Positions 1 through 11,139 are shown, numbered from the stretch's first letter. The stretch: DNA of 64,000 nucleotides from Lates calcarifer (GCF_001640805.2 NC_066833.1:4006471-4070470), one strand, 5' to 3'. Notes: generated from the letters alone by a model not told the origin. Translations and numbers: made by a program.

Positions 1-2583
1 ACCACACGCTGCCTTTCAACTGGTGTAAGTAGAGGAGATTGGGGGGAAAAAATTATGGATTGTCATAATTATAAATATAGGTTTAGGATAATTATCTCTG
101 TATAGTTTATTTAACAGTTTTGCAGGGTAAATCTGCAGCTCCACCTTCACAGTACTAGTCAGTTGCGTGGTCTTGAACAAAGAGATTGATCTGAAATACC
201 TATTATAGAATTCAAAACAGGAGAATTGATTGTTTAAACAAGTGCTGGTTTTGTCATGTTGACATTTCTGAGACACCCATTATGACCCTGTTGAACTGTA
301 CATGTAAGCCAGTTTAAATTGTGCTGCTACACTCACAGGGCATTGTCTTCATTCTGTGTGGATTTTCAATGCACCCTTTGCATTAAACTGATGTTTTATT
401 TATTATTTTTCAGATTTATTTTTGCATGTTTTTGCCTTTATTTTGTAGTGAGAGTGGAGACAGACAGGAAAGGCAGGGGAGAAAGAGAATGAGGACGACA
501 CGCAGTAAATGTGGTATGTGCATGTATGTGCATAACCAGGTGAGCTGCCAGTACGCCCAAGGGTGGTCTTTTAAAGCTGAAATCCTTCAACTCGAATTAT
601 GTTTCTCTAGGCTGCACATATGGAAATGGGTACTGGAGTTGCTTGAATATGTTAGCACCACTGTTTCTCTTGTGTCTTCATGTTTATTTGTATTCATTCA
701 TTCACCCATCATTTGTTTTTGCTAATGGTAATGTACAACTTCAGGAAAAAAAAAAAATACTGTGAGCTAATAGTTTGCAGTGCCTGTTTGTAGTGCATTT
801 CTGTAGTGTCAAACCTGCAAGCACTATTCAGACATACTATCTACAAACACAGCTTATGAGTTTTCTTGAAAGTATAACTGATATACCATAGAAAACTAGC
901 TGCAAATTTCACTATTAGCTAGTACATTACCTTTTGAAAAGAGGCGGCTTTATCTTTGAATCCCCTTTCTTCCTGTAGCTAGTTGTCCTTACTGTCAGTA
1001 TCCTATTTATAACCAATTTCCATCTCATTACCTGTAGACTGCTTCTACTTTGCCTAAAATGTTGGAAATTGGTCATTGTCTCTCATCATAGTCTCACTGT
1101 GTGTGTGTGAAATGCCTCAAATTAAAGGGGCTGTTTGGAGCAGGTGGTGGTGATGGTCACTTGCCAAGAACTTAAGCTATCCTTGTATTTATTATATAAG
1201 AAGTTATTATATGCCCTCTGAGCAGTGCCACTTGTTCAGGGCAGTCTGGATGCTACAGTGAGTCGCAATCAGAAAGTGACGAGACGGGCCAGCCAGACCA
1301 GAGTTAGCTGGTTAGCATGCAAACTTCAGTAGAAGAAAAGGAGTGACAGAACTAGAAGCAAAAAATTACTCTCACTTTCCACTGCTGGAGACAGCTCTGC
1401 GTGATTAAAGGTTTAATGAAGTTTGATGTTGAACTCACAGCGTTTCTTATAGACTAGTAAGTAAACAGCTGTTAATGCTAACGTTGGCTATGTAGTGATA
1501 GCAAAACATCCAAATAGCTCCTTTAAAGCGTCTGATAATCAGCCATTCTTATTCAATAGACACAATTACTGTACAGTTTACAGTGCATGGTGTATTTCCA
1601 CAGTGTTGTGGTGATTTTAGTTGCTGATGGTGTTGGAAAAATTGATGCACACTGTATTGTGTCATCAGTGTGTTGTCTGCTTGTTGGGTAAGTGTAATCC
1701 AGCAATTTAGAATCCTGCTGTTCCTATAATACAGTGCTATGGTGTCTTTACTTGAGGCCCTCATGGCCTGGCAGACCCCTATCTTCCACACTCAATACCC
1801 CAAATTTCTGGTCTCCAAGCTCAAACTGAGATGACTTCAGTTATTTTCTCAGACTTGACAAAGCTCCTCCAGACCCAAAGAAGACATTGTACAGCAATTT
1901 TTTTTTGTCTGTACTTAATAAAATGATGCGATACATTATGGACTTTGTAGATCATCCAGTTTATGTAAAATGTATTCACATTACTTATTAAATTATATAA
2001 AGCCAGAATAATCTCCACCATTGTCTCAGAGGCCATATTTTAAGTGAAGTGGAACAGTTTTAAAGCAGTTAAATATGAAGCTAGAAAGGACTCAGGATTT
2101 CTTTCCAAAGGATTTCTACAGAATCATACATAGATGCGATCCTGTTAATTTGACCAAGACACGTGATTGTAAGCAAACCAAACAAATACAGTAATTAAAA
2201 ACTGATTTATCTATGAGAACTGATAATGCACTTGTCCATTTGCTGGAAAAAGATACACACTAGAGGGATGAACTGTGTGTAGCACAAACTATCATCTAAA
2301 TGGTGATCTGTGTGAGGAATTTGAACTCCAAATAAGATGCATTATATGTGAATTAAACACAATTATACTGCAAACACACGATAAGACTTTTGAAACAAAT
2401 TTTACAAATTGTAATTTTTATTTTGAATTATTTTGCAGCTTTTATATGCATGTAACACTACAACATATAGGGATGAGCCTCATTTACTGATGCCCATCTC
2501 ATCCTGATTGACATCTCTTCCTGTACTGTTGAGGCCTCAAAACAACCAGTGAAACAAAAAGTCGGAATAGAGGAGTGGGTTAC
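1..2583. other. Intergenic stretch 5' of the crystallin cluster
   Basis: No gene is supported here. The open frames are short, start without splice or promoter context and contain no recognisable domain. The one structured item is a small inverted-repeat element at 1122-1527, listed separately. The last bases (2584-2589) are the poly(A) signal of the first gammaM gene. Confidence 0.6.
1122..1527. mobile_element. Candidate small non-autonomous DNA element (MITE-like)
   Basis: The two ends are imperfect inverted repeats. The left end reads TTAAAGGGGCTGTTTGGA, and the right end read on the complement gives TTAAAGGAGCTATTTGGA (16 of 18 bases). There is no coding capacity between them. The ends coincide with TTAA, so a TTAA target duplication is possible but cannot be separated from the termini. 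The superfamily is not assigned. Confidence 0.45.
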
Positions 2584-2589
2584 TTTATT
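2584..2589 (-). terminator. Poly(A) signal AATAAA of first gammaM gene
   Basis: AATAAA on the minus strand begins 22 bases after the stop codon at 2611-2613, giving a very short 3' UTR, as is common for gamma-crystallin genes. Confidence 0.75.
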
Positions 2590-2610
2590 CAGTGGAATTT
2601 AGGTAATAAT

Positions 2611-3390
2611 TTAGTAGCAGGAATCCATGATGCGCCTCATGCTCATCCACCTCATGCCACTATATCCCATGTCCCTGAAGCTCCTGTACTCTCCGGGCCT
2701 CAGGTACATCATCTTGCCTCTGTAGTGGGGCTGCTCGTACATCAGCCAGTGGCCGTCCATCACGTTGCAGGACATGCAGTCGTTCATGCGGTAGCGGTCC
2801 ATGATGTTGTCACAGTCGTCCATCAGCTCATACATCTGACCACCGAAGTTCTCCCTCTCGTAGATCCTCATCCTGTAGGATCCTCTGTACTGTAAAGTGC
2901 AAAACAGTCCATGTGTAGTCAGAAAAATGTCAGAACTGGTGTTACATTAAAGGTCAGTGCAGCTTGTACACAACTTCATACTTACCATGGGGATCATACG
3001 GCAAGATCTAATGCAGTCTGACATTCCCATCATGCTCATGTAGTCAGCATACTCGCCCCTCCTCATGAAATACTGGTTTCCCATGTAGTTGGGGCGGTCG
3101 TAGACCATGAAGCAGCCGCTCTCCACCCTGCAGGAGTGACACCTGCTCAGGTAGGAGGTCAGCTCAGGGCAATCGCTGCTGGTCTCATAATAGCGACCCT
3201 GGAAGTTCCTGTCCTCGTAGAAGATGATCTGAAAAAGCACAACAATGCTTCATCATCAACCACTTTCAGAGGCATTTTAACAAGCTGTCTGCTGATAATT
3301 TATTAAAAACTTTGAAATTTGAAATTGAAGTGGACTTTTTTTTTTTTTTTTTTTTTTTGATGGATCATTCCCAGTACCTACCCGGCCCAT
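2611..3390 (-). CDS. crygm: Gamma-crystallin M, gene 1 of 3 (three exons)
   Basis: Structural lens protein of the beta/gamma-crystallin superfamily, packed at very high concentration in lens fibre cells. Coding exons, in transcription order, are 3390-3382 (Met-Gly-Arg), 3228-2986 (81 codons) and 2889-2611 (92 codons plus TAA), 176 residues in all. Donors are GTAGGT and GTAAGT, acceptors TTTTTCAG and TTTACAG, both introns phase 0 (153 and 96 bases). Exon 2 carries Greek-key motifs 1 and 2 ([33 protein letters not shown]), exon 3 motifs 3 and 4 ([33 protein letters not shown]). About 25 of 176 residues are Met and only two are Trp; the N-terminal domain has none. This is the hallmark of the fish gammaM class against tryptophan-bearing gammaS. 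Intron 1 contains a 23-base A tract on the coding strand (3336-3358). The paralogue number cannot be fixed from sequence alone. Confidence 0.93.
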
Positions 3391-3462
3391 GGTCACAATT
3401 TTTTGGTTGTTCCTCAGGACTGAGTTGTGGCTGCTGTGCATCCCTGGCAGTGGTAACCGTTA

Positions 3463-3528
3463 CTTTTATACTTGCTCAATGTGAAAAAAGTATGTAGGGC
3501 TTCTATTGTGCAAATCCCTGACCCAGCA
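3463..3528 (-). promoter_or_regulatory. Promoter of gammaM gene 1: Maf-like, Sox-like, TATA
   Basis: On the minus strand, in transcription order: a MARE-like element TGCTGGGTCAG (3528-3518), a Sox-like CACAATAG (3510-3503) and a TATA box TATAAAAG (3470-3463). The TATA box lies about 73 bases before the ATG at 3390. Maf and Sox factors are known activators of gamma-crystallin promoters; binding here is inferred from motif and order only. Confidence 0.6.
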
Positions 3529-4128
3529 ACATGCCATAGAAGACTACTGAGCAGTCAGGGTGCTAAAGGGTTATTATCCAGCACTATACCACTCTGGTGG
3601 AAATGCATGTACAGTATACATGCAGTATTGTTGTCTAACATAAAGAAAATAAAGAGAAGCTTCCAACTGTAATACAACAGCCATCTCTATCTTCCATAGT
3701 GTATGGGATAATTCACTTACTAGGTGATCAAAAATATTTGATTAGAAATATGATTTAATATCTAGTTATATAAAAATATCAGACAACAGAAAACAACAGT
3801 CAGTGTTTATCATACAGTCATGTTGTCACTTCAACAATTTCAGAAGGTACAAATTCAGAAATTCCAAGAAGGCTGTTGCTGAAAATGGACATATTGATTT
3901 ATATATATATGTACATTATATATACATTTTTATTTAGGTCTGAAATATATACCTTTTCACCTCATATACCATAGGGATAACTGCAACAACCATTCCCTTC
4001 TCCTTTTAGTGGCTTAATGTATGATAACCACACCAAAGTTGTAATTTATAGAGAGAGGACCTATGAGGTTATCAATTAATCCACACTTACTCAAGTATAA
4101 GACCTTATGGTTACATGCTTACAAACAT

Positions 4129-4190
4129 AATCAACTCAATTTTATTTGCATAGCCCAACATTACAAATCAATACTTATACAAGATTATGT
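4129..4190 (+). repeat. Fragment of a dispersed teleost repeat
   Basis: The segment beginning AACTCAATTTTATTTGCATA and continuing into 'CCCAACATTACAAATC' resembles the start of a repeat found very widely in fish genomes. Only about 60 bases are recognisable. The assignment rests on recall of the general pattern, not on a search. Confidence 0.35.
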
Positions 4191-4288
4191 CTTACTTGTT
4201 TGTTTCTCTTTGGCCTTAAATAGGATTATGGTTGGGTATAATCCAGTCACCAAATTTATTTATTAAATCCAAGACAACTAAAATAAAA

Positions 4289-4309
4289 ATAATAATAATA
4301 ATAATAATA
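4289..4309. repeat. (AAT)n microsatellite
   Basis: Seven tandem AAT units, followed by a short AT run. Confidence 0.9.
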
Positions 4310-6305
4310 TATATGTATATATACGTGCATCATTTGTACATTGTTTTTTGCTAATAAAGATGAGAAAGGAGGTCAGATATTGGATAGGGTTTATTAAATT
4401 GTGAGCTTAACAAATTCAGGTATTTTACTCTGACAGATAATCTTGGCTTTTGCAGTTCAGTTAGAGACTTGGGAGACGTATAGAGGGTTGCCTGCCTGCT
4501 TTGCCACTGACTATTGGAGCTTCTTAACAGTATATCATTGCATAAACAAGTGCATGAATATGAGTATCAGTGTAGATGGAAACTTGCTGCGGTTCATGTT
4601 ACTCTCCTTCTTTTTTTCTCTGTAAAACTTAATGCACCCTGGGTTGTTTTGTGGAATATAAATATATACATCTGCCAGCCCTGCATTTTCAGGCAATAGC
4701 ATGAAACCTGACATCGCTCTGATCTGTTCAGTAAATCCAACTAAACAGGTTTATGCACCAGAGTGGAATAAACTGGTCTTTTAGGGTACAGTGGGTTTTG
4801 TTCTGCAGTGGGACAAAGATGAAAATAAAATGTTGATATGTTGTCATCAAGCAGCAGTTGGTGTCTGCAGAGAAGCTTAATACATGTCACCCCTCAGTGT
4901 TCATCATTATTGTGTTTATGTTCAGTCTCCAAATTTTTGCTTTACACTATGTAGTGGAGTACTAAAAGACCACACACATGTTTTGTTCCTCATTATTCAT
5001 TCTTTATTTGGAACCTAGAAAAGAAAACTACAGACAACAATTTATGGGTGTGCCTGCCCTAAACGTGCCCCATTCAGAGTCACAACAAAGCTTGTTGATG
5101 TAATCAGATTACTGCTCTTAACTTTCTTTTTTCTTTCTTTTTTTTCTTTTTTTATTCTCCTCAAATTGAATTTTATTTTCAAAGGCTCAGCACTCCTTAA
5201 ACAGTCCTATTGAGTGATTTTCCTCCATCAGCACAAGCATGACAGTGAATTATTACTAGCTCTCTCTTTATAAATGACCTAATACTAAGAACTGTACAGA
5301 TTTGGACAGAAAAAATGGGACTTGTGGGCAACAATTAGTGTTGGAGGTGTTATTATTATTATTAGAAAGTGGTATTATTGTTCTATTTGTGCTTTTATTT
5401 CTTGTTTTTGGAAACAAGTTGTCAGAGGTATTGGAGAGTCCAGCCAGGTATGACCAAACAAAGATTTGGACTTGCACTGGTAAGCTTTTTAATGATGGTG
5501 ATGCTATTTGTGATGGACATTGCCTCTTTTGAGTCTTTAATTGACAGATTTTCTACTACTTTAAATCTACACCAACTTTATAAGTCTTTCTGAAAACAAC
5601 GTTCAGCTGCCTGTTTTTATATTGAAACAGTTTTTTTGCCTCCTTCTGTGTATAAATGCAATTCAAAGTTTATCTGAAGTTAATTAGAGTCTTCAGCAGT
5701 CTGAGTTCTTTGTCTTTTTAGGACATATTTCCCTCTTTTAATGACTTGTCTCAGTGAGACAGCTTGCTCAGTACCAACATCGAAGCTATCGTTAGCATTG
5801 CCGTTATTATAATGAGCGCCACCTGCAAATCTCCTGCTCTGACACGTCCATACATGTGCTGTGAAAATAACCGTGTACTGCAATTTTGAACACTTTAAGA
5901 TTAAGTAGTGACATGCTAGTAAAACACTTAGCATGTCCTCCTCAGGCCATATTTAATCTACTGTATTAGCAAATAAACTATATTTTGTATCTATTGCAGT
6001 GATTTCAGGAAACTTCTGCAAAATCATGCACAGTCTCACAGCTACCATTTTCATCTTCTGAAGTTCATCTTTAATGTCACATGCATTACATGATATACAC
6101 TTCATAGGCAGAAGAAGAAGAAGTCTTAACTTATTTATGGGATACAGAGATTAAAATAGAACTGTCTCTGACATACAGGAACAGTTGATACTGATAATTC
6201 ATGCAGTTTCTCTCTTATTTTGAAATAGTGCCCAAAATGTCTTCCTGGAGTTTTAAATCTCAACACGAAATGATAAATTAATGAATTCTTTGCAGATATG
6301 AAACA

Positions 6306-6311
6306 TTTATT
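6306..6311 (-). terminator. Poly(A) signal AATAAA of second gammaM gene
   Basis: AATAAA on the minus strand, 44 bases after the TAG stop at 6355-6357. Confidence 0.7.
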
Positions 6312-6354
6312 AATGTTTATGGATTACATTTTCAAGTCTCAAGCCTGAGCCTGG

Positions 6355-7105
6355 CTAACAGGATTCCATGATGCGTCTGATGGATCCAATCCTCATGTCC
6401 ATGCCCATGTCTCTCATGCTCCTGTACTCTCCAGGCCTGAGGTACGTCATCCTGCCTCTGTAGTGAGGCTGCTCGTACATCAGCCAGTGGCCGTCCATCA
6501 CATGAGCAGACTGGCAGTCGTTCATGCGGTAATGATCCTGGATGGAGTCGCAGTCATCCATCAACTCATACATCTGACCACCGAAGTTCTCCCTCTCGTA
6601 GATCCTCATCCTGAATGGACCTCTGTGCTGTAAATGACATGTGAGAAAACAGAAAATGAGTGCACTGCAGGGTTTTCCTTTGTATCCTTACCCTAATGCA
6701 CAAGAGCTAATCATGAGCCATGTCGAAGCTTCATACCATGGGGATCATGCGGCAGGAACGGATGCAGTCGCTTGTGCTCATTCCCATTAGGCACTGGTTG
6801 TCGGGGTACTCTCCCCTCCTCACCAGCATCTGATGGCCCATGTAGTTTGGACGTTCGTAGACCATGAAGCAGCCGCTCTCCACCCTGCAGGAGTTGCAGC
6901 GGCTCAGGTATGAAGTCAGCTCAGCGCAGTCGCTGCCGGTCTCATAGGAACGACCCTGGAAGTTCCTGTCCTCGTAGAAGATGATCTGAAACCAAAAAAG
7001 TACACAAACAATGTCTCCCTCTTCACAAACAGCTTCTGATATGAAATGTTAAATATATTTATCAGCCTGAATTAGAACATAAAAATTATCTCGTACTCTG
7101 CCCAT
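6355..7105 (-). CDS. crygm: Gamma-crystallin M, gene 2 of 3 (three exons)
   Basis: Lens structural protein of the gammaM class. Coding exons in transcription order: 7105-7097 (Met-Gly-Arg), 6985-6737 (83 codons), 6627-6355 (90 codons plus TAG), 176 residues. Donors are GTACGA and GTATGA, acceptors end in CAG, introns are phase 0 (111 and 109 bases). Greek-key signatures are [13 protein letters not shown] and [19 protein letters not shown] in exon 2, and [13 protein letters not shown] and [21 protein letters not shown] in exon 3. It has about 20 Met and a single Trp. It is the most divergent of the three gammaM genes: a two-residue longer exon 2, MGMSTSDC where gene 1 has MGMSDC, and HRGPFRMR in place of YRGSYRMR at the domain linker. 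It lies 3 kb from gene 1 and 1.5 kb from gene 3 in the same orientation, so tandem duplication is the likely origin. Confidence 0.92.
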
Positions 7106-7165
7106 TTTAGTGTCCAATTCTATTCCTGATTGCACTGGTACTTTGTCCAGTAAAACTGTCCTTCA

Positions 7166-7230
7166 CATTTATACCCATCATGATAACTAAATGATCTATG
7201 GAGCCATTGTTTTGAATATCTTACTCAGCA
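7166..7230 (-). promoter_or_regulatory. Promoter of gammaM gene 2: Maf-like, Sox-like, TATA
   Basis: On the minus strand: Maf-like TGCTGAGTAA (7230-7221), a strong Sox consensus AAACAATGG (7212-7204), then TATAAATG (7173-7166), about 61-68 bases before the ATG. The Sox site ends 30 bases before the TATA box. The cleanest Sox match of the cluster. Function is inferred. Confidence 0.62.
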
Positions 7231-8605
7231 GCGTAGCATACAGGACTATAATGTTTGTTAAATCAGTCTGTAAATGGTTATTATTCCAGACTTCATGCAT
7301 ATGGTGCAGTGCCAACTGCAGCAGCTCTGCTCTCCTGTGGGGTACAGGTGGGTGACAGCAGCAGATCTATCAGCTGGGAGTCACTGTGCTTGCTCCGACA
7401 AGCACTTCGCTATATTTACAGGTTTCTCATCAGTCCACATCCTGGAGGCGTAAAATCATATCTGTGATTATGGAAACTGAAAACTCAAAAATTTACTGAC
7501 AATAATAATATAATATGTGCTTTTATTACTCTGATAGTTTGTTACAAAGTACAAGTAGAGTACTTAAGCACAAACCTGAGGTACTTGTTAGAGTATTTCC
7601 ATTTTCTACTACACTGCATTCCAGAGTGAAATGTTGTATTTTTTACTTCACTACATTTAATTTACATCTACAGTTGTCTGTAAAGATTTATGTATTTATT
7701 TATTTTAAATGTGTGCGACTCACAAATAGCCAAGTATAAATGTCAAATTATGGGTCAAGCTCATTTCTTGACCCCTGACTCTTCACAAAACTTATCCAAT
7801 GCTACAGACAACATTATACAAGTGTTTACCTCTATATTATTATTATTATGTAAAACTGCCTGTGTTTAGAAAAATCTTGAAAGATCATGAGTGCACAGTT
7901 GAATATCGGTAGATTAACTGAAAGAAATGATGGCAGTTTAAATCCATGTGTGATGTCCTCTGTGAAAAGCTAATGCTATCAGGAACAATCACTTTTACAT
8001 CGCCTGCATGTAAAACAAAGAGAGGTTTGGTTTTATTCCTGAAGCCTTAGCACAAGATATAGACAGTTCACCTCGTGCATAGGCTGATGAGTGCACTCGC
8101 ACTGTTAACTGCTTTTTAAAGTAATTTGTGTCTTTGTGGTGTTAGACATTTTAGCCTAGCGATGGACTGGGGGCTTATAAATTTGATTATTTCTTGTATA
8201 TACTTTTAGATTAAGTTTTAATGAGTGAAAGTGAAAATCACTTGCCTCAGATTGCCCCTTGAAGAGCAAATAAAGTATTTAGAATTGAACTGAATAACAT
8301 GTAAAGAAGTGTTAATGCCAATACTGTAGAGAAATCCAATAATCATGGCATGAAACAGGGTACAACATGATGTTTTAATAGAGAGTATATTAGAATAATT
8401 GTGATTTGACTTAGACTTGTTATAACATGTATGGTTGAGTGTTAAATTTACTGGTGTGTAATCTGGAATTTGTACATAAAAGTTGCCACAATAGCTCTCA
8501 TTAAAGACCAGTTCTGCAGATTTAAACCTCACATGCAACAAAAGCCCACCTCCTGTTTGATATAAGACCACACACTGACAAAATGGTGTTTGATTTGTCT
8601 TTCAT
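7231..8605. other. Spacer between gammaM genes 2 and 3
   Basis: No gene or clear repeat is seen. The sequence is AT-rich with only short frames. An open minus-strand frame at 8218-8571 has no domain, promoter or splice context. Confidence 0.5.
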
Positions 8606-8611
8606 TTTATT
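8606..8611 (-). terminator. Poly(A) signal AATAAA of third gammaM gene
   Basis: AATAAA on the minus strand, 27 bases after the TGA stop at 8638-8640. Confidence 0.72.
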
Positions 8612-8637
8612 CGACAGCACATTTTTTGCACTCTGCT

Positions 8638-9620
8638 TCAGCAGGAATCCATTATACGCCTGACAGAGCTGAACCTCATGCCGCTGTATCCCATTTCTCT
8701 TATGCTCCTGTACTCTCCGGGCCTCAGGTACATCATCCTGCCTCTGTAGTGGGGCTGCTCGTACATCAGCCAGTGGCCGTCCATCACATTGCAGGACTGG
8801 CAGTCGGACATGCGGTAACGGTCCTGGAAGTTGTCACAGTCGTCCATCAGCTCATGACTCTGGCCCTGGAAGTTCTCCCTCTCATAGATCCTCATCCTGT
8901 AAGATCCTCTGTACTGTGGGTGAAAGCAGAGAGGAAGACAGTTCAGAATTGGACTTAACTGCAATTTTGCTGCTGTTATTGCTTTAAAATATATTTATTA
9001 CAGAGCAATAGTTGCATTTTGCCACACTACTTTTGTTTGTCTTTCACTGTCAAATTCACATTTTAACAGCACAGTAGAAAAATAAAAATAGCAAAAACAG
9101 ATGTTTTTACCATCTTTAATTAATATGATATCACCCGCTATAAGATTACAGATGTGTTTTCTCAGTTATGTTAATCTTTTCAAAATCTTCACATACCTGA
9201 GGAATTAAACGGCAGGATCGGATAGAGTCACTCAAGCCAAAAGACATGTAGTCAGCATACTCGCCCCTCCTCATGAAATACTGGTTTCCCATGTAGTTGG
9301 GGCGGTCGTAGACCATGAAGCAGCCACTCTCCACCCTGCAGGAGTGACACCTGCTCAGGTAGGAGGTCATGTCGGCACAGTCGCTCATGCACTCATAGGA
9401 ACGACCCTGGAAGTTCCTGTCCTCGTAGAAGATGATCTGTAGAAAAGAAAAACAAAAAAGAGGAGGAGCTTAATTTGTCAGTTTTTAAATGCACTTTTGC
9501 AGAGTTAGATTGTCTCATGTCCCTCTCTTTTATTTTTATTTTTCCACTTGTTTACATTGTGTGTCTGCAAATTAAAAAAAGTGCCTGTTGCAATGTCTGT
9601 TCTCTACATACCCTGCCCAT
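8638..9620 (-). CDS. crygm: Gamma-crystallin M, gene 3 of 3 (three exons)
   Basis: Lens structural protein of the gammaM class. Coding exons in transcription order: 9620-9612 (Met-Gly-Arg), 9436-9197 (80 codons), 8913-8638 (91 codons plus TGA), 174 residues. Both donors are GTATGT, acceptors end in ACAG, introns are phase 0 (175 and 283 bases). Motifs 1-4: [66 protein letters not shown]. About 17 Met and one Trp. Exon 2 shares a 125-base block with gene 1 that differs at one base, although the introns are unrelated. The end of exon 2 is shortened by one codon against gene 1 (SFGLSDS for SMMGMSDC). An in-frame ATG inside intron 2 (8964) is not a start: it lies upstream of a good acceptor. The gene is the last minus-strand member before the divergent spacer. 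Confidence 0.93.
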
Positions 9621-9675
9621 GTTTGATGATCTGTGTTTGTGGGAATCTGTCCAACAACCTGTGGCTGCCAGGCGG

Positions 9676-9745
9676 CTTTTATACTTTATACGCGCTGTAA
9701 CAGGGTTTTGTTATTCAAATTATCTGGAAGCTGATGAATAAGCAG
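9676..9745 (-). promoter_or_regulatory. Promoter of gammaM gene 3: Maf-like, Sox-like, double TATA
   Basis: On the minus strand: a Maf-like composite at 9745-9730 with CTGCT and CATCAGC ends, an AACAAAA Sox-like site within 9714-9706, then two adjacent TATA-type boxes, TATAAAG (9690-9684) and TATAAAAG (9683-9676), 56-70 bases before the ATG. The doubled TATA box is unusual in this cluster. The Maf-like match is the weakest of the three gammaM genes. Confidence 0.5.
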
Positions 9746-10294
9746 CTCTGCGATCGCTGTTAATTTCATTTGCACCATCATGATCCAGAACAAAGGGAGG
9801 GGAAATGGGGGGAAGACATAAGGTGGGAGAGGAGGGAGAAGCTGAGTTTTTACATTTCTCAGACTGAGGAGAGGTAGATATACTTTGATTGGTTTTCCTT
9901 TATTTGAATGTGCCACTAATTCAGATCATGGATGTCTAAAGAAAAAGCATAACAAATGCAAAAGACTGCAGGTATATTTTATTTTGTTACTCTAGTGTTA
10001 TATTTGCACTGCCCTGAAATGCACCCAGATCACTGTAGGTAGTGCTGAAACATTAAGCTTAGTGTTTTAGCCTGTTTGAACAGGAATATTTTCATACACA
10101 GCCTTTGTTTATTGCTGATCCCTTAATGTGAACTCTTATCCTAAAGCCTCTGTATGCCAAGTAACATCATTTTTAGTCTTGTGTTTGTTTACCGCTCTGG
10201 GAACCATAGTGGTAAAATACATCAAGCTAACATATCTTTAGCTTGCTGATTTCACAGAGAATAGTGTTGCACATGTCCTGGTAAAACAAAAGTC

Positions 10295-10589
10295 CAGGGC
10301 TGCAACTAACAATGATTTTTATTACCGACTGGTCTGCTGATGATTTTCTAAATTAATCAATTAGTTGTTGTTTGGTCTATAAAGTATCAAATGTTCAATC
10401 AAAATGTTCTGTTTGCAATGATAGAAAATGGAAAAAAAAAAGTAAATGCTTACAATAAAGAAGTGGGAACAAGTACATTTTTGGCATTTTAGCTTCATAA
10501 ATGACTCCAACAATTGGTTGATTATCAAATTAGTTGCAGATTTTCTGTTCATTACCTAATCAATAAACTGACTAATAGTTTCAGCTCTA
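10295..10589 (+). mobile_element. hAT-type non-autonomous element with perfect 8-bp target duplication
   Basis: The left end reads CAGGGCTGCAACTAAC; the right end, on the complement, reads TAGAGCTGAAACTA. The element is flanked by the perfect direct repeat CAAAAGTC (10287-10294 and 10590-10597), an 8-base target duplication typical of hAT transposons. It has AT-rich internal sequence with repeated AATTAAT/ATCAATT motifs and no transposase. The CAGGGCTGCAACTA terminus is a common teleost repeat end, by recall. A partial relative lies at 18145-18245. Confidence 0.85.
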
Positions 10590-11139
10590 CAAAAGTCATT
10601 TAAATGTGTAAATGTGATGGTTTGATTCTGGAAATACCTCCTCTCTCTCTTCCCATGTCTCCTTTCACTCTACTTATTCCTCCAATTATTCCTTCACATA
10701 AAATTTGCAACAGAGGTTTGTTTGTTGTGACAGGCCTTTTTGTAACACATAATTTGACTTGTCATATTAGAAAAACACAGCTTTTTACTAATAACAGTGG
10801 ATTTGTTTCATTCAAGTATCTCTGTATGCCATGACAGCAGGATGGTGATAACATACATAATAACAAGACCTTGAAACTGAAACAGCAAAATTCAGCCAAC
10901 ATGAATTTTATCATTTACACCTGTGTTTTTCCTACTTTTCCATGTCAAAATATCTTCTGTGAAAAAGATTTGTTTTTTTGTACATGTCTTACTGTAGTCT
11001 GAACTGACAACCCAGTGTCATGGCAGTTTGTGAAATAGTAATGAAATATAATCTATTGATTTGTGTACATTTTTGTGACAGTATTGATTTGTAGGGACAG
11101 CAGCATTATTTCATTTATTCATGGTTATGTTTAGACTCT

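Larger units (their letters stand above)
3529..6305. other. Spacer between gammaM genes 1 and 2
   Basis: No gene seen. It contains an (AAT)n run at 4289-4309 followed by AT-rich sequence. A short piece at 4129-4190 resembles the common teleost repeat beginning CAATTTTATTTGCATAGCCC. A pyrimidine-rich tract lies at 5120-5160. The open frames around 5300-5590 are AT-rich and featureless. Confidence 0.5.

Noticed and set aside
2575..2895. Plus-strand frame of 106 codons rich in His and Val
   Set aside because: Antisense of gammaM exon 3; exists because the coding strand is constrained. The same holds for 8590-8958 (+), 13493-13801 (-), 14352-14681 (-), 16672-16869 (-), 16952-17191 (-) and 20692-21018 (-).
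8914..8964. Upstream in-frame extension of gammaM gene 3 exon 3 with its own ATG
   Set aside because: It lies in intron 2 upstream of a good acceptor, and the family plan requires exon 3 to begin at the linker.
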